Of a stretch of DNA of 64,000 bases, positions 33,752 through 43,717 are shown piece after piece. The position numbers were made by a program, and so were the translations under genes. The first letter of the stretch is position 1; every line of letters starts with the position of its first letter. The stretch is from Streptomyces sp. F001 (GTDB lineage: Bacteria; Actinomycetota; Actinomycetes; Streptomycetales; Streptomycetaceae): positions 310,001 through 374,000 of the forward strand of contig NZ_QZWF01000005.1 of assembly GCF_004187715.1 (NCBI RefSeq), given 5' to 3'. The notes beneath the pieces are model-generated. The model was not told the origin of the DNA and did not search any database. It saw nothing but the letters and a program-made list of their open reading frames with translations.

Positions 33752-35137
33752 TCAGGAGGCCTTGGCCTTCTCCTCCGTCTTGGTCGCGGCAGCGACCGGC
33801 GGCGCCGGCTTGGCCGCCTCGTAGAACTCCTCGCGCGGGGACTCCAGCGCGCCGAGGGCGACGACCTCGCGCTTGAGGAACATGCCCAGCGTCCAGTCGG
33901 CGAAGACCCGGATCTTGCGGTTCCAGGTCGGCATGGCCATGCCGTGGTAGCCACGGTGCATGTACCAGGCGAGACGGCCCTTGACCTTGATCTTCATCTT
34001 GCCCATGACGATCATCGCCACGCCCTTGTGGAGGCCGAGCCCGGCCACCGCGCCCTTGTTGGCGTGCGAGTACTCCTTCTGCGGGAAGCCCCGCATGCCG
34101 GAGATCACATTGTCGCCGAGGACCTTGGCCTGGCGGAGGGCGTGCTGGGCGTTCGGCGGGCACCAGGCGTTCTCCACGCCGGCCTTGCGGGCGGCGACGT
34201 CCGGCACCTGGGCGTTGTCGCCCGCGGCCCAGATGTAGTCGGTGCCCTGGACCTGGAGGGTCGCCGCCGTGTCGACGTGGCCGCGCGGGCCGAGGGGGAG
34301 GCCGTAGCGGGCCAGGACCGGGTTGGGCTTGACGCCCGCGGTCCACACGATGGTGTTGGAGTCGACCTCGAGGCCGTTCTTCAGCACCACGTGGCCGTCG
34401 ATGCAGGAGTCCATGGAGGTGGACAGGTAGATCTCGACGCCGCGGCTCTCCAGGTGCTCCTTGCCATACTGGCCGAGCTTGGGGCCGACCTCGGGGAGGA
34501 TCTTGTCGGCGGCGTCGACGAGGATGAAGCGCATGTCCTCACGGGACACGTTGTTGTAGTACTTCGCCGCGTCGCGGGCCAGGTCCTCGACCTCGCCGAT
34601 GGTCTCCGCACCCGCGAAGCCACCGCCGATGAAGACGAAGGTGAGCGCCTTGCGGCGGATCTCCTCGTCGGTGGTGGAGTCGGCCTTGTCGAGCTGCTCG
34701 AGGACGTGGTTGCGCAGACCGATGGCCTCCTCGATGCCCTTCATGCCGATGCCCTGCTCGGCGAGGCCGGGGATCGGGAAGGTGCGGGAGACCGCGCCGA
34801 GCGCGACGACGAGGTAGTCGAAGGGGAGCTCGTACGCTTCACCGACCAGCGGGGAGATCGTGGCGACCTTGCGGTCCTGGTCGATGGTGGTGACCCGGCC
34901 GGTGAGCACCTCCGCCTTGGGAAGCACGCGTCGCAGCGGGACGACGACGTGTCGCGGGGAGATGTTGCCGGCGGCGGTTTCGGGAAGGAAGGGCTGGTAG
35001 GTCATGTACGACCGGGGGTCGACGACCGTGACGGTCGCCTCGCCGTAGCGCATCTTCTTGAGAATGCGCCGAGCTGCGTACAGGCCTACGTACCCACCGC
35101 CTACTACGAGGATCCTGGGACGCTCCGTGGTGCTCAT
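33752..35137 (-). CDS. ndh: Type II NADH:quinone dehydrogenase (NDH-2)
   Basis: 461 aa, single-subunit flavoprotein that passes electrons from NADH to menaquinone without proton pumping. The FAD fold is ILVVGGGYVGLYAARRI (10-26). The NAD fold is FVFIGGGFAGAETIGEVEDLAR (~168), and YIWAAGDNAQVPD is the second FAD contact. The aromatic/amphipathic C-terminal part (LAWYMHRGYHGMAMPTWNRKIRVFADWTLGMFLKRE) is the membrane attachment, with a Lys/Ala tail. A 500-base upstream spacer contains a Rex-type operator, consistent with redox control. Confidence 0.92.
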   Translation of the reverse strand: MSTTERPRILVVGGGYVGLYAARRILKKMRYGEATVTVVDPRSYMTYQPFLPETAAGNISPRHVVVPLRRVLPKAEVLTGRVTTIDQDRKVATISPLVGEAYELPFDYLVVALGAVSRTFPIPGLAEQGIGMKGIEEAIGLRNHVLEQLDKADSTTDEEIRRKALTFVFIGGGFAGAETIGEVEDLARDAAKYYNNVSREDMRFILVDAADKILPEVGPKLGQYGKEHLESRGVEIYLSTSMDSCIDGHVVLKNGLEVDSNTIVWTAGVKPNPVLARYGLPLGPRGHVDTAATLQVQGTDYIWAAGDNAQVPDVAARKAGVENAWCPPNAQHALRQAKVLGDNVISGMRGFPQKEYSHANKGAVAGLGLHKGVAMIVMGKMKIKVKGRLAWYMHRGYHGMAMPTWNRKIRVFADWTLGMFLKREVVALGALESPREEFYEAAKPAPPVAAATKTEEKAKAS

Positions 35138-35455
35138 GCCATCGAGTATCCACCCGCCTCAGGGGGGTAGTTCGTGCGCCCCTTCACAAGCTCTTGCAGG
35201 CCCTGTGTTACACTCCCCCGCCCGCGTGACGCAGGTCATGGTCACGCCCGGAACCGAGGGGCGGTACGACCCGTTGTCAATGCCGCGTGAGCTGCCTCTC
35301 TGGGTCGCCGGCCCCCCCGTGAGCCGGTCGAAACACGCTTCCGCGAGAGCCTTCCAGTGCACCCCTACAGCAGCCTTCTGAACGCGTTCAAGGGCTGTTG
35401 GACCCCTGGAAGGGGTAACTGGACCCTTTCCGCGCTCCAGCAGGGCCAAATTCCT

Positions 35456-35471
35456 TGTGAAGAACTTCACG
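35456..35471. promoter_or_regulatory. Rex-type operator (ROP) upstream of ndh
   Basis: TGTGAAGAACTTCACG matches the Streptomyces Rex consensus TGTGAA-N4-TTCACA at all but the last base. It lies ~320 bases upstream of the ndh start in the long leader/promoter spacer (35138-35638). Rex is the NADH/NAD+ sensor that represses respiratory genes, so ndh is a sensible target. Confidence 0.65.
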
Positions 35472-35554
35472 AAGTTTTCCGACGGAGCGTCGCGAAGGTG
35501 CTCACGGAGACCCTTCGGATGAGCTCATACGCTAGCCGACCTGCTCAACTGATG

Positions 35555-35570
35555 ACTACTGGCCAGTAGT
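35555..35570. promoter_or_regulatory. Perfect 16-bp palindrome in the ndh upstream region
   Basis: ACTACTGGCCAGTAGT is perfectly self-complementary and lies in the same 500-base spacer as the Rex-type site. It looks like a GntR/TetR-type operator. Which transcript it controls is unclear, since the neighbour on the right ends here. The remainder of 35138-35638 shows short open frames on both strands but nothing with a ribosome site and recognisable product. Confidence 0.5.
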
Positions 35571-35638
35571 AAACGAGACCCGGAACACCCTGCGCGAGCG
35601 ATCTGCGCCACCGACCGTGCGCCGTCACCGAACGGCCC

Positions 35639-36325
35639 TCAGTGCGCTTCGAGGAGGTGGGTGGAGGCGGCCCGCAGGATTTCCCGCAGGATCGGCGGCG
35701 TGGCCCAGGGGACCACGGACCGGAGGCAGGCGGCGGAGCGGGCGTCCTTGTCGAGCAGCAGAGCCGCGTGCAGCTCCGCGATCAGGGGAGGGAGCAGGTG
35801 CGCGCAGCCGCCCGGGTGCTCGCTGGTCACACCGGCGAGCACGCCTTCTTCGAAGGTGTCGTGCTCGTCCGACTCGACCCACCAGGAGAAGTCCCGCAGG
35901 CGGGCATACCGCAGCTCCGCCTCCCAGGGAGACATGGGGAGTGCCTCGAAGCGGGCGATCCCTTCTCGCTGCGACGTACGCAGCGATGAGGCGGTGTGTG
36001 CCAGGAACTCCAGCCAGCCCTGATCCCCGGCGGCCGCATCCAGCCTCGTGAGAAAACCCGGCGGCAGGTCCCGGTCCGGGGATGTCCTCAGCTCCTCGGC
36101 GATGAGGTCGAGGAGGGCTGCCAGCGTGGCGCTCGGCATGGCCCACCTCGCTGTGGCGCTGCTGTCCAGTGTTCGGTTGATGCGCGCGACCTCGTCGGCG
36201 AACGGTGTCGTCCCGCCGCGTTCGCGTGCCGAGGCGAGGATGTCGAGGAGCCTCGCCACCATCCCGTTGTCGAAGACGGCGCCGGTGTGGGCTGTCACGG
36301 CCGGCCGCTGCTCTCGGCTCCCCAA
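35639..36325 (-). CDS. Hypothetical cytoplasmic protein
   Basis: ~228 aa, helical and acidic. It contains MVARLLDILASARERGGTTPFADEVARINRTL, LAALLDLIAEELRTSPDRDLPPGFLTRLDAAAGDQGWLEFLAHTASSL and a Trp/Asp-rich DFSWWVESDEHDTFEEGVLAGVTSEHPGG. The frame is open to an ATG at 36388. The TTG at 36325, preceded by GGGGGAG, has the best-spaced ribosome site; GTG 36298 is also possible. Separated from the Ppx operon by ~40-70 bases. Family not recognised. Confidence 0.6.
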   Translation of the reverse strand: MGSREQRPAVTAHTGAVFDNGMVARLLDILASARERGGTTPFADEVARINRTLDSSATARWAMPSATLAALLDLIAEELRTSPDRDLPPGFLTRLDAAAGDQGWLEFLAHTASSLRTSQREGIARFEALPMSPWEAELRYARLRDFSWWVESDEHDTFEEGVLAGVTSEHPGGCAHLLPPLIAELHAALLLDKDARSAACLRSVVPWATPPILREILRAASTHLLEAH

Positions 36326-36368
36326 TGACGCTCCCCCGTCAGTCTCCCCAGTCCCAGGATGTGCCGGT

Positions 36369-37310
36369 TCAGGCAACGGACCAGGCAATACCGTCGAGGA
36401 TGTCGTGCTCGCTCACGACGACCTCGTCCGCGCCGATCCGCTCCATGATCGACAGCAGGACGAGAGCCCCCGCGGCGATGACGTCCACCCGCCCCGGATG
36501 CATGGAGGGGACGGCCGCGCGTTCGGCGTGGGTGGAGTGCAGCAGCCAGTCGGTGATCTCGCGGACCCTGTCGTGGGAGACACGGGAGTGGTGGATGCGG
36601 GCCGAGTCGTACTCGGGCAGGTTCTGCGCGATCGCCGACACCGTCGTCACCGAGCCGGCCAGGCCGACCAGCGTGTGCGCCTCGCGCAGCGGCACCGTCT
36701 CCTCGGCGAGGTCGAGCGCCGCCTCGATGTCCGCCCGCATCGCGGCGATCTGCTCCTCGGTCGGCGGGTCGGAGACCACGCCGTCGCGGACCAGGTGCCG
36801 TTCCGTCATCCGCACACAGCCGACGTCGACCGAGCGCGCCGCGCGGACGTGGTCCTCGCCGACGACGAACTCGGTCGAGCCGCCGCCGATGTCCACGACG
36901 AGGTAGGGCTTGGGGAGATGGTCGTGTTCCGCCAGTTCCCTGGTCGCGCCGGTGAAGGAGAACTCGGCCTCCTGGTCGCCGGTGATGACCTCGGGCTCGA
37001 CGCCCAGAATGTCCATGACCCCGCGCACGAAGTCGTCCCGGTTCTCGGCGTCCCGGGAGGCGGAGGTGGCGACGAAGCGGAGCCGTTCGGCGCCGTGCTC
37101 CTTGATGATCGCGGCGTACTCGCGGCAGGCCGCGAAGGTCCGCTCCAGGGCCTCGGGGGCCAGGCGGCCGGTGCGGTCGACGCCCTGGCCGAGCCGCACG
37201 ATCGTCATGCGGCGGTCCAGGTCGACGAGTTCGCCGGTGGCCGGGTCGGCGTCGGCGACCAACAGCCGGATGGAGTTCGTGCCGCAGTCGACGGCGGCGA
37301 CTCGGGTCAC
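36369..37310 (-). CDS. Ppx/GppA family exopolyphosphatase/pppGpp phosphatase
   Basis: 313 aa, actin-like ATPase fold. Phosphate-1 is VAAVDCGTNSIRLLVAD (residue 4 on), phosphate-2 is YLVVDIGGGSTEFVVG and the adenosine-side motif is LVGLAGSVTTVSAIA. It hydrolyses polyphosphate and/or pppGpp, linking it to stringent response. Single-domain short form typical of actinobacteria. GTG 37310 overlaps the DUF501 stop as GTGA, so it is translated together with DUF501 and the FtsB-like gene downstream of enolase. Confidence 0.92.
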   Translation of the reverse strand: MTRVAAVDCGTNSIRLLVADADPATGELVDLDRRMTIVRLGQGVDRTGRLAPEALERTFAACREYAAIIKEHGAERLRFVATSASRDAENRDDFVRGVMDILGVEPEVITGDQEAEFSFTGATRELAEHDHLPKPYLVVDIGGGSTEFVVGEDHVRAARSVDVGCVRMTERHLVRDGVVSDPPTEEQIAAMRADIEAALDLAEETVPLREAHTLVGLAGSVTTVSAIAQNLPEYDSARIHHSRVSHDRVREITDWLLHSTHAERAAVPSMHPGRVDVIAAGALVLLSIMERIGADEVVVSEHDILDGIAWSVA

Positions 37311-37837
37311 TGGTCGTTCTCCTCGTTCGGTACGGTCACGCAGGCGCCCTTGCGCCACCACTCCGGCAGCATGGCGAGGGCCTCGTCGCCGAGGGGATTC
37401 ACGCCGGGTCCGGCGGCCAGCGAGTGGGCGACCAGGACGTGCAGGCACTTCACCCGGTCCGGCATGCCGCCGGCGCTCGGGAAGCCCTTCAGCTCCTCGA
37501 TCTCGTCCCGGCGCCGGATGTAGTCCTCGTGCGCGGCGCGGTAGGCGGCGGCGAGCTCGGGGTCGGTCTCCAGGCGGGCCGTCATCTCCTTCATCACGCC
37601 GTTCGCCTCCAGGGTGCCGATCGCCGAGGACGCCTTGGGGCAGGTCAGGTAGTACAGCGTCGGGAAGGGCGTGCCGTCGGGCAGCCGCGGGGCGGTCTCC
37701 ACGACGTCCGGCTGCCCGCACGGGCACCGGTGCGCGATGGCGCGCAGCCCGCGCGGCGGCCGGCCGAGCTGCTGCTTGAAGGCCTCGACGTCCGCGTCGG
37801 TGGGCTCGGTGCCGGGGTGGCGCGGGGGGGTCTCCAT
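37307..37837 (-). CDS. DUF501 family protein
   Basis: 176 aa. Family hallmarks are VEAFKQQLGRPPRGLRAIAHRCPCGQPDVVETAPRLPDGTPFPTLYYLTCP (a CxC-type cluster), RDEIEELKGFPSAGGMPDRVKCLHVLVAHSLAAGPGVNPLGDEAL. It is conserved in the eno-ftsB-DUF501-ppx order in actinobacteria; function unknown. Three cysteines and the HCPCG motif suggest metal binding. Its stop is coupled to ppx by a GTGA overlap, and 19 bases separate it from the FtsB-like gene. Confidence 0.92.
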   Translation of the reverse strand: METPPRHPGTEPTDADVEAFKQQLGRPPRGLRAIAHRCPCGQPDVVETAPRLPDGTPFPTLYYLTCPKASSAIGTLEANGVMKEMTARLETDPELAAAYRAAHEDYIRRRDEIEELKGFPSAGGMPDRVKCLHVLVAHSLAAGPGVNPLGDEALAMLPEWWRKGACVTVPNEENDQ

Positions 37838-37856
37838 GACGTTCTTTCTCTTGTGT

Positions 37857-38333
37857 TCACTGGTCGGAGGCGTCGGACTTGTCGACGCCGTCCCAGACGT
37901 TCGCGTACCAGGGGCGGTCGGCCGCCCCGGAGTCGGCGTGCGACTGCCGTGCCGCGTCCGGGTCGATCACGACGTAACCGGTCTCCCCCGGCATCACATA
38001 GTGCAGTCGCTGCCGGATCTGCTGCTCCGCGTACGCGTCGTCCTGCCAGCGTGCCTTGAGGTCGCGCAGTTCCTCGACCTGCTGCCGGGCCTGTTCCTGC
38101 TGCCGCTGGAGGTCGGCGATCTCGGCGCGCTGGGCGACGTACTGCCTTATCGGATAGGCGAGGGCGACCACCAGCGAGCAGACGACGAGCGCGAGCAGTG
38201 CGGCGCGGCCGGTCAGCCGGGAGCGGCGGGCCTGGCGCCGGGTCTGGGAGCGGTAGACGCGGGCGGCCGTCTGCTCGCCGAGCAGCCGGATCCTGGTCGT
38301 GGTGGAGAAACGGTCCCGGTCCTTGGCGGCCAT
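37857..38333 (-). CDS. divIC: FtsB/DivIC-family septum formation initiator
   Basis: 158 aa. An Arg-rich cytoplasmic N-terminus is followed by one transmembrane helix (AALLALVVCSLVVALAYPI, ~44-62), a coiled coil (VAQRAEIADLQRQQEQARQQVEELRDLKARWQD) and the DivIC signature DAYAEQQIRQRLHYVMPGETGYVVID. It acts with FtsL/FtsQ in the divisome. ATG 38333 is just after GTGGGAG. Position next to enolase is standard for actinobacteria. Confidence 0.9.
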   Translation of the reverse strand: MAAKDRDRFSTTTRIRLLGEQTAARVYRSQTRRQARRSRLTGRAALLALVVCSLVVALAYPIRQYVAQRAEIADLQRQQEQARQQVEELRDLKARWQDDAYAEQQIRQRLHYVMPGETGYVVIDPDAARQSHADSGAADRPWYANVWDGVDKSDASDQ

Positions 38334-38354
38334 CTCCCACTCCCGTCACACGCG

Positions 38355-38399
38355 CGTACGTCCCCGCACACGGTACGGGACCGAGTACGGGGACGTACG
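38355..38399. terminator. Inverted repeat after eno
   Basis: CGTACGTCCCCG (38355-38366) and CGGGGACGTACG (38388-38399) form a perfect 12-bp stem with a 21-base loop, 26 bases past the enolase stop and 21 bases before the FtsB-like start. Confidence 0.75.
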
Positions 38400-38424
38400 T
38401 ACGACGCTTCCTACGAGGCTCTGC

Positions 38425-39858
<1,434 letters not shown>

Positions 39859-39931
39859 TCAAGAATGAGGGCCCGAGCGAAGAACGGGGGCTCCGAGCGA
39901 AGAACGAGGCGCGAGCGGTGACACAAAAGAC

Positions 39932-39971
39932 CCGCCCCGGCGCGTACGGGGGAACACGCACCGGGGCGGGG
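39932..39971. terminator. Terminator downstream of rpfA
   Basis: CCCGCCCCGG (39932-39941) and CCGGGGCGGG (39962-39971) form a 10-bp perfect stem with partial further pairing inside the loop, ~85 bases past the rpfA stop. On the minus strand it is followed by TCTTTTGTG. Confidence 0.75.
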
Positions 39972-40010
39972 GCCCGTGGGGACGGGGACCCTCACGGGGT
40001 CTGCGAAGCC

Positions 40011-40765
<755 letters not shown>

Positions 40766-40770
40766 TCACC

Positions 40771-40919
40771 GACGCCTGCGAGGTGAGCTGTCGGGTTCGG
40801 GCCGGTTGAGTTGCCCGGCCACGCCCCTGTGGGGAGGCGTGACTTCACCCCAAGCCGTACCGGCTCAACTGTCCGGTGCGGCGCTTACCTTGGGTCCCCC
40901 GCTCCTGCCTACGGCGCTT
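40771..40919 (-). promoter_or_regulatory. c-di-AMP riboswitch (ydaO/yuaA type) in the rpfA leader
   Basis: Read on the minus strand, the leader contains the conserved ydaO core blocks in order: GCGGGGGACCCA, TTGGGGTGAAGTC, GGGCAACTCAACC, CCGAACCCGACAGCTCACCTCG and AGGCGTC. GCGCC at the 5' end can pair with GGCGU at the 3' end as P1. CTCACC (40787-40782) inside the conserved 3' block can also pair with GGTGAG (40770-40765) of the ribosome-binding region, giving a plausible expression platform. A riboswitch of this class upstream of Streptomyces rpfA is known. Confidence 0.9.
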
Positions 40920-41108
40920 GACGCGACGACTGTTCCCGAACGGCCGCTGGCAGGATTCGGCGTTGCGGCAGCCGGGGCTCGCATTGGCGAGCGGTCATGA
41001 CCGTAGACACGCGATTGGCGGAATTTCAAAGAGGATCAGGGCCTCTGAGACTCATCCCACACTTTCACTAAACCGGACATTAGGTGCGAAGTGTGACGTG
41101 AACTCCCG

Positions 41109-42098
41109 CTACTTTTCGCCCGGTTCGACCCCGACATCCAACGTCTGACCGGGGATGATGTGGTTGGGGTCGGCGCCGATGATCTCCTTGTTGTCCGCAT
41201 AGAGCACAGGCCATCCCTCTTGGACGCCAAGGGAGTCGGCGATGCCCCAGAGACTGTCCCCCTCGCGCACGGTGTACGACCCGTCGGCGGCATCGCGGGC
41301 GGAGGCGCTGTCGCGCGAGGCGTGGCGGCCCGAGGACTCGGCCGTACGAGCGTCGGTGGCGTCCTCGTCGGCACTGTCGCCGCGATGCTTGCCCGTACCG
41401 GTGTCGATCAGACCGGAATCGCCTTCACTCTGCCCCGAGTTGTCCGAGTCCGTGGACTTCGAGGTGGCCTTGGGTGAGCTGTCGGATTCCTGATATTTGT
41501 CCGAGGTGGAGTCGGTGGGCGTCGGGCTCGCGGAACCGTCCGTCGCATTCGATGCCGAGTCAGACGACGGGGACGGCGCGGTGGATTCAGGCGAAGACCC
41601 TGCTGAATCAGGCGAACCGGATGAGTTGGAGGAACCGGACAAGCCGAGCGAGTTGCGCAGGCTCTCGGAAGTGTCCGACGAGGTGTCACCGGCCACACCC
41701 GTGTCCACATCGGCCGAACTCTTGTCGGCGTTGAGACCGGCGGTGAGCCCGCAGGTGCCCCACGCGCCCACGCCCTGGTCCGCGAGCACCTTCTCGGCGA
41801 CGGCTATCTGCTGCGAACGACTGGCCTGGTCGGCGCTGGCCGCGTACGCGAGGCCGCCGTACCGCTCCCAGTCCTCCTGGGACAACTGCAGCCCTCCGTA
41901 GTACCCGTCGCCCGCGTTGGCGCTCCAGGAGCCGCCGCTCTCACACTCCGCCACCCGGTCCCACGTCGTGCCGCTGGCCGCGCTCGCGCCGGTGGCGCCG
42001 AGGAGTGGGATGGCGATGGCGGACCCGGTCACGCCGGCCGCGACCACGAGGGCCGGAACCTGGCGGGGGCGACGGTGACGACCGTTCCCGGAGAGCAT
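41109..42098 (-). CDS. rpfC: Resuscitation-promoting factor with long Ser-rich linker and LysM (RpfC)
   Basis: 329 aa. Signal peptide 1-~41 (ALVVAAGVTGSAIAIPLLGATGASAA). The Rpf domain has catalytic Glu in AECESGGSW and GDGYYGGLQLSQEDW. A ~150-residue low-complexity linker rich in Ser, Asp, Thr and Gly follows, then LysM (YTVREGDSLWGIADSLGV to HIIPGQTLDVGVEPGEK). ATG 42098 follows GAAAGG; the upstream in-frame start at 42194 adds no signal-peptide sense. It lacks a ydaO leader, so it is controlled differently from rpfA. The two genes probably arose by duplication. Confidence 0.92.
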   Translation of the reverse strand: MLSGNGRHRRPRQVPALVVAAGVTGSAIAIPLLGATGASAASGTTWDRVAECESGGSWSANAGDGYYGGLQLSQEDWERYGGLAYAASADQASRSQQIAVAEKVLADQGVGAWGTCGLTAGLNADKSSADVDTGVAGDTSSDTSESLRNSLGLSGSSNSSGSPDSAGSSPESTAPSPSSDSASNATDGSASPTPTDSTSDKYQESDSSPKATSKSTDSDNSGQSEGDSGLIDTGTGKHRGDSADEDATDARTAESSGRHASRDSASARDAADGSYTVREGDSLWGIADSLGVQEGWPVLYADNKEIIGADPNHIIPGQTLDVGVEPGEK

Positions 42099-42185
42099 GC
42101 GGGGACCTTTCACGAGACAGCAGTGACCGGCGCGGCGACTGGTGTTCGACGTCGCGCTGATGGGTGAACGTATCGGCAGTCGATC

Positions 42186-42198
42186 ACTTGTCACAAGT
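42186..42198. promoter_or_regulatory. Palindrome in the rpfC promoter region
   Basis: ACTTGTCACAAGT is a perfect odd palindrome ~90 bases upstream of the rpfC start. A direct pair of AGATCAC motifs follows at ~42209-42226. The region is AT-richer than average. Crp has been reported at Streptomyces rpf promoters, but this sequence is not a clear Crp site. Confidence 0.4.
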
Positions 42199-42294
42199 TA
42201 ATGCCGCGCAGATCACGTGAAGATCACAGAGTTGAGGTCGTGTCACGTTTTCGGTGCCGGAGTGGAGAGTTCCGGTCGAATCCGGGGAGTTGCC

Positions 42295-43573
42295 TTACGA
42301 AATGGGCGTGAACTCCACGGGCAGCGTGCGCAGTCCGCGCATGATGAGGCCGCCACGCCAGCGCAACTCGCTCGGGTCCACGGCCAGTCGGAGGTCCGGG
42401 AGGCGGGTGAGGAGGGTCGCGAGCGCGGTCTGCCCCTCCAGGCGGGCGAGCGGCGCGCCGAGGCAGTAGTGGATGCCGTGCCCGTAGCCGAGGTGCTGGT
42501 TGTCACGGCGGGCGAGGTCGAGGGTGTCCGGATCGGCGAACCGCTGCGGATCCCGGTCCGCGGCGGCGAGTACGACGAGCACGGGGTCGCCGGGCGCGAT
42601 GTCCTGCCCGCCGATGGTGAGCGGCTGGGTGGCGAACCGCCAGGTGGCCAGCTCCACCGGGCCGTCGTAGCGCAGGAGTTCCTCGACCCCGGTTTCCAGG
42701 AGGCCACGGTCGCCGGTGGCGAGGGCCTGCTGGAGGCGGGTGCGCTGTTCGGGGTGGGTGAGCAGGGCGTAGGTGCCGTTGCCGATCAGGTTGACGGTGG
42801 TCTCGAACCCGGCGAACAGCAGGATGAACGCCATCGCCGCGGCCTCGTTCTCGGTGAGGTGCTCGCCGTGGTCGGAGGCGCGGATGAGGCCGGAGATGAG
42901 GTCCTCGCCCGGGACCGGTTCGGCGGAGAGCGACTCGCGCTTGCGGTGGATGAGGTCGGCAAGATAGCCGCGCATCTTCTTCACCGACCGCGCGACCCCG
43001 CCCCGCGGGCCTCCCCCGTGCCGGATCATCATGCCCGCCCAGTCCCGGAAGTCGTCCTGGTCCTCGCGGGGGACGCCGAGCAGGTCGCAGATGGCGTAGA
43101 TGGGGAGCGGGAAGGCGAACTCGTGGATGAGGTCGGCGGAGCCGTTGCGGGCGAACCGGTCGAGGAGGTCGTCGGTGAGCTCCTGCACCCGGGGCGCGAA
43201 CTCGGCGACGCGGCGGGGCGTGAAGGCCTTGGAGACGAGCCGGCGGAGGCGGGTGTGGTCCGGCGGGTCGATGTTGAGCAGATGCGTCATCAGCTCCGCC
43301 TTGCGCTCACCGGGGATACCCGTCTTGCCCTTGGCGTGCGCGGGCTCGTCGTGGTGGGCGGGGTTCTTGCTGAGCCGCTGGTCGGCGAGGGCCTGCTTGG
43401 CGTCGGCGTAACGGGTGACCAGCCAGGCCTCCACACCGCTGGGGAGCCGTGTCCGGTGGACGGGGGCGTGCTCACGGAGCCAGGCGTAGGCCGGGTAGGG
43501 GTTGGTGGCGAACTCCCACGTGAAGAGCTCGGGGCGTCCTGGTGGGGCTCGGGCGGTGGGGCTGGCTGGTCAC
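42295..43573 (-). pseudogene. Cytochrome P450, N-terminal frameshift
   Basis: Bacterial class I P450 of ~425 aa. I-helix AGFETT, K-helix ELLR, and heme-thiolate loop LGYGHGIHYCLGAPLARLE with the usual first Phe replaced by Leu. The N-terminus ELFTWEFATNPYPAYAWLREHAP is in frame with the body, but no start codon precedes it: the frame is closed by a TGA near 43568. A GTG at 43573 opens MTSQPHRPSPTRTP one frame away. Removing one G from the GGGG at 43531-43534 joins them. If the shift is real, translation could start only at GTG 43434 and lose ~45 residues. Probably a sequence error; the substrate is unknown and no ferredoxin is adjacent. Confidence 0.8.
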
Positions 43574-43600
43574 CTGTTGACGGTATCCGGAGGCGGAGGG

Positions 43601-43717
43601 GCGGGTGACATCGGTCGCCGGTCGGCATCGGTCGGCATCGGTCGTCGGTCGGCATCGGTCGCCGGTCGGCGGGTGACATCGGTCGCCGGTCGGCGGGTGA
43701 CGTCAGTCGCCGGTCCC
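43601..43717. repeat. Degenerate tandem repeat block between P450 and mazG
   Basis: A ~25-bp unit beginning GCGGGTGACATCGGTCGCCG occurs at 43601, 43669 and, with two changes, 43693. The interval 43626-43668 is filled by shorter GGTCGGCATC-type units. The last unit supplies the mazG stop codon and last residues, so the array has grown from or into the gene end. Confidence 0.8.

Noticed and set aside
35159-35470. 103-codon minus-strand open frame in front of ndh
   Set aside because: It begins inside the Rex-type operator, lacks a Shine-Dalgarno and has poor G/C bias; more likely leader sequence.
35357-35569. Small open frame in the ndh upstream spacer, plus strand
   Set aside because: No ribosome-binding site and atypical codon use; it overlaps the Rex-type site and lies next to the palindrome.
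43601-43717. Possible CRISPR-like array
   Set aside because: Units are contiguous and degenerate without regular unique spacers, and no cas genes are present.
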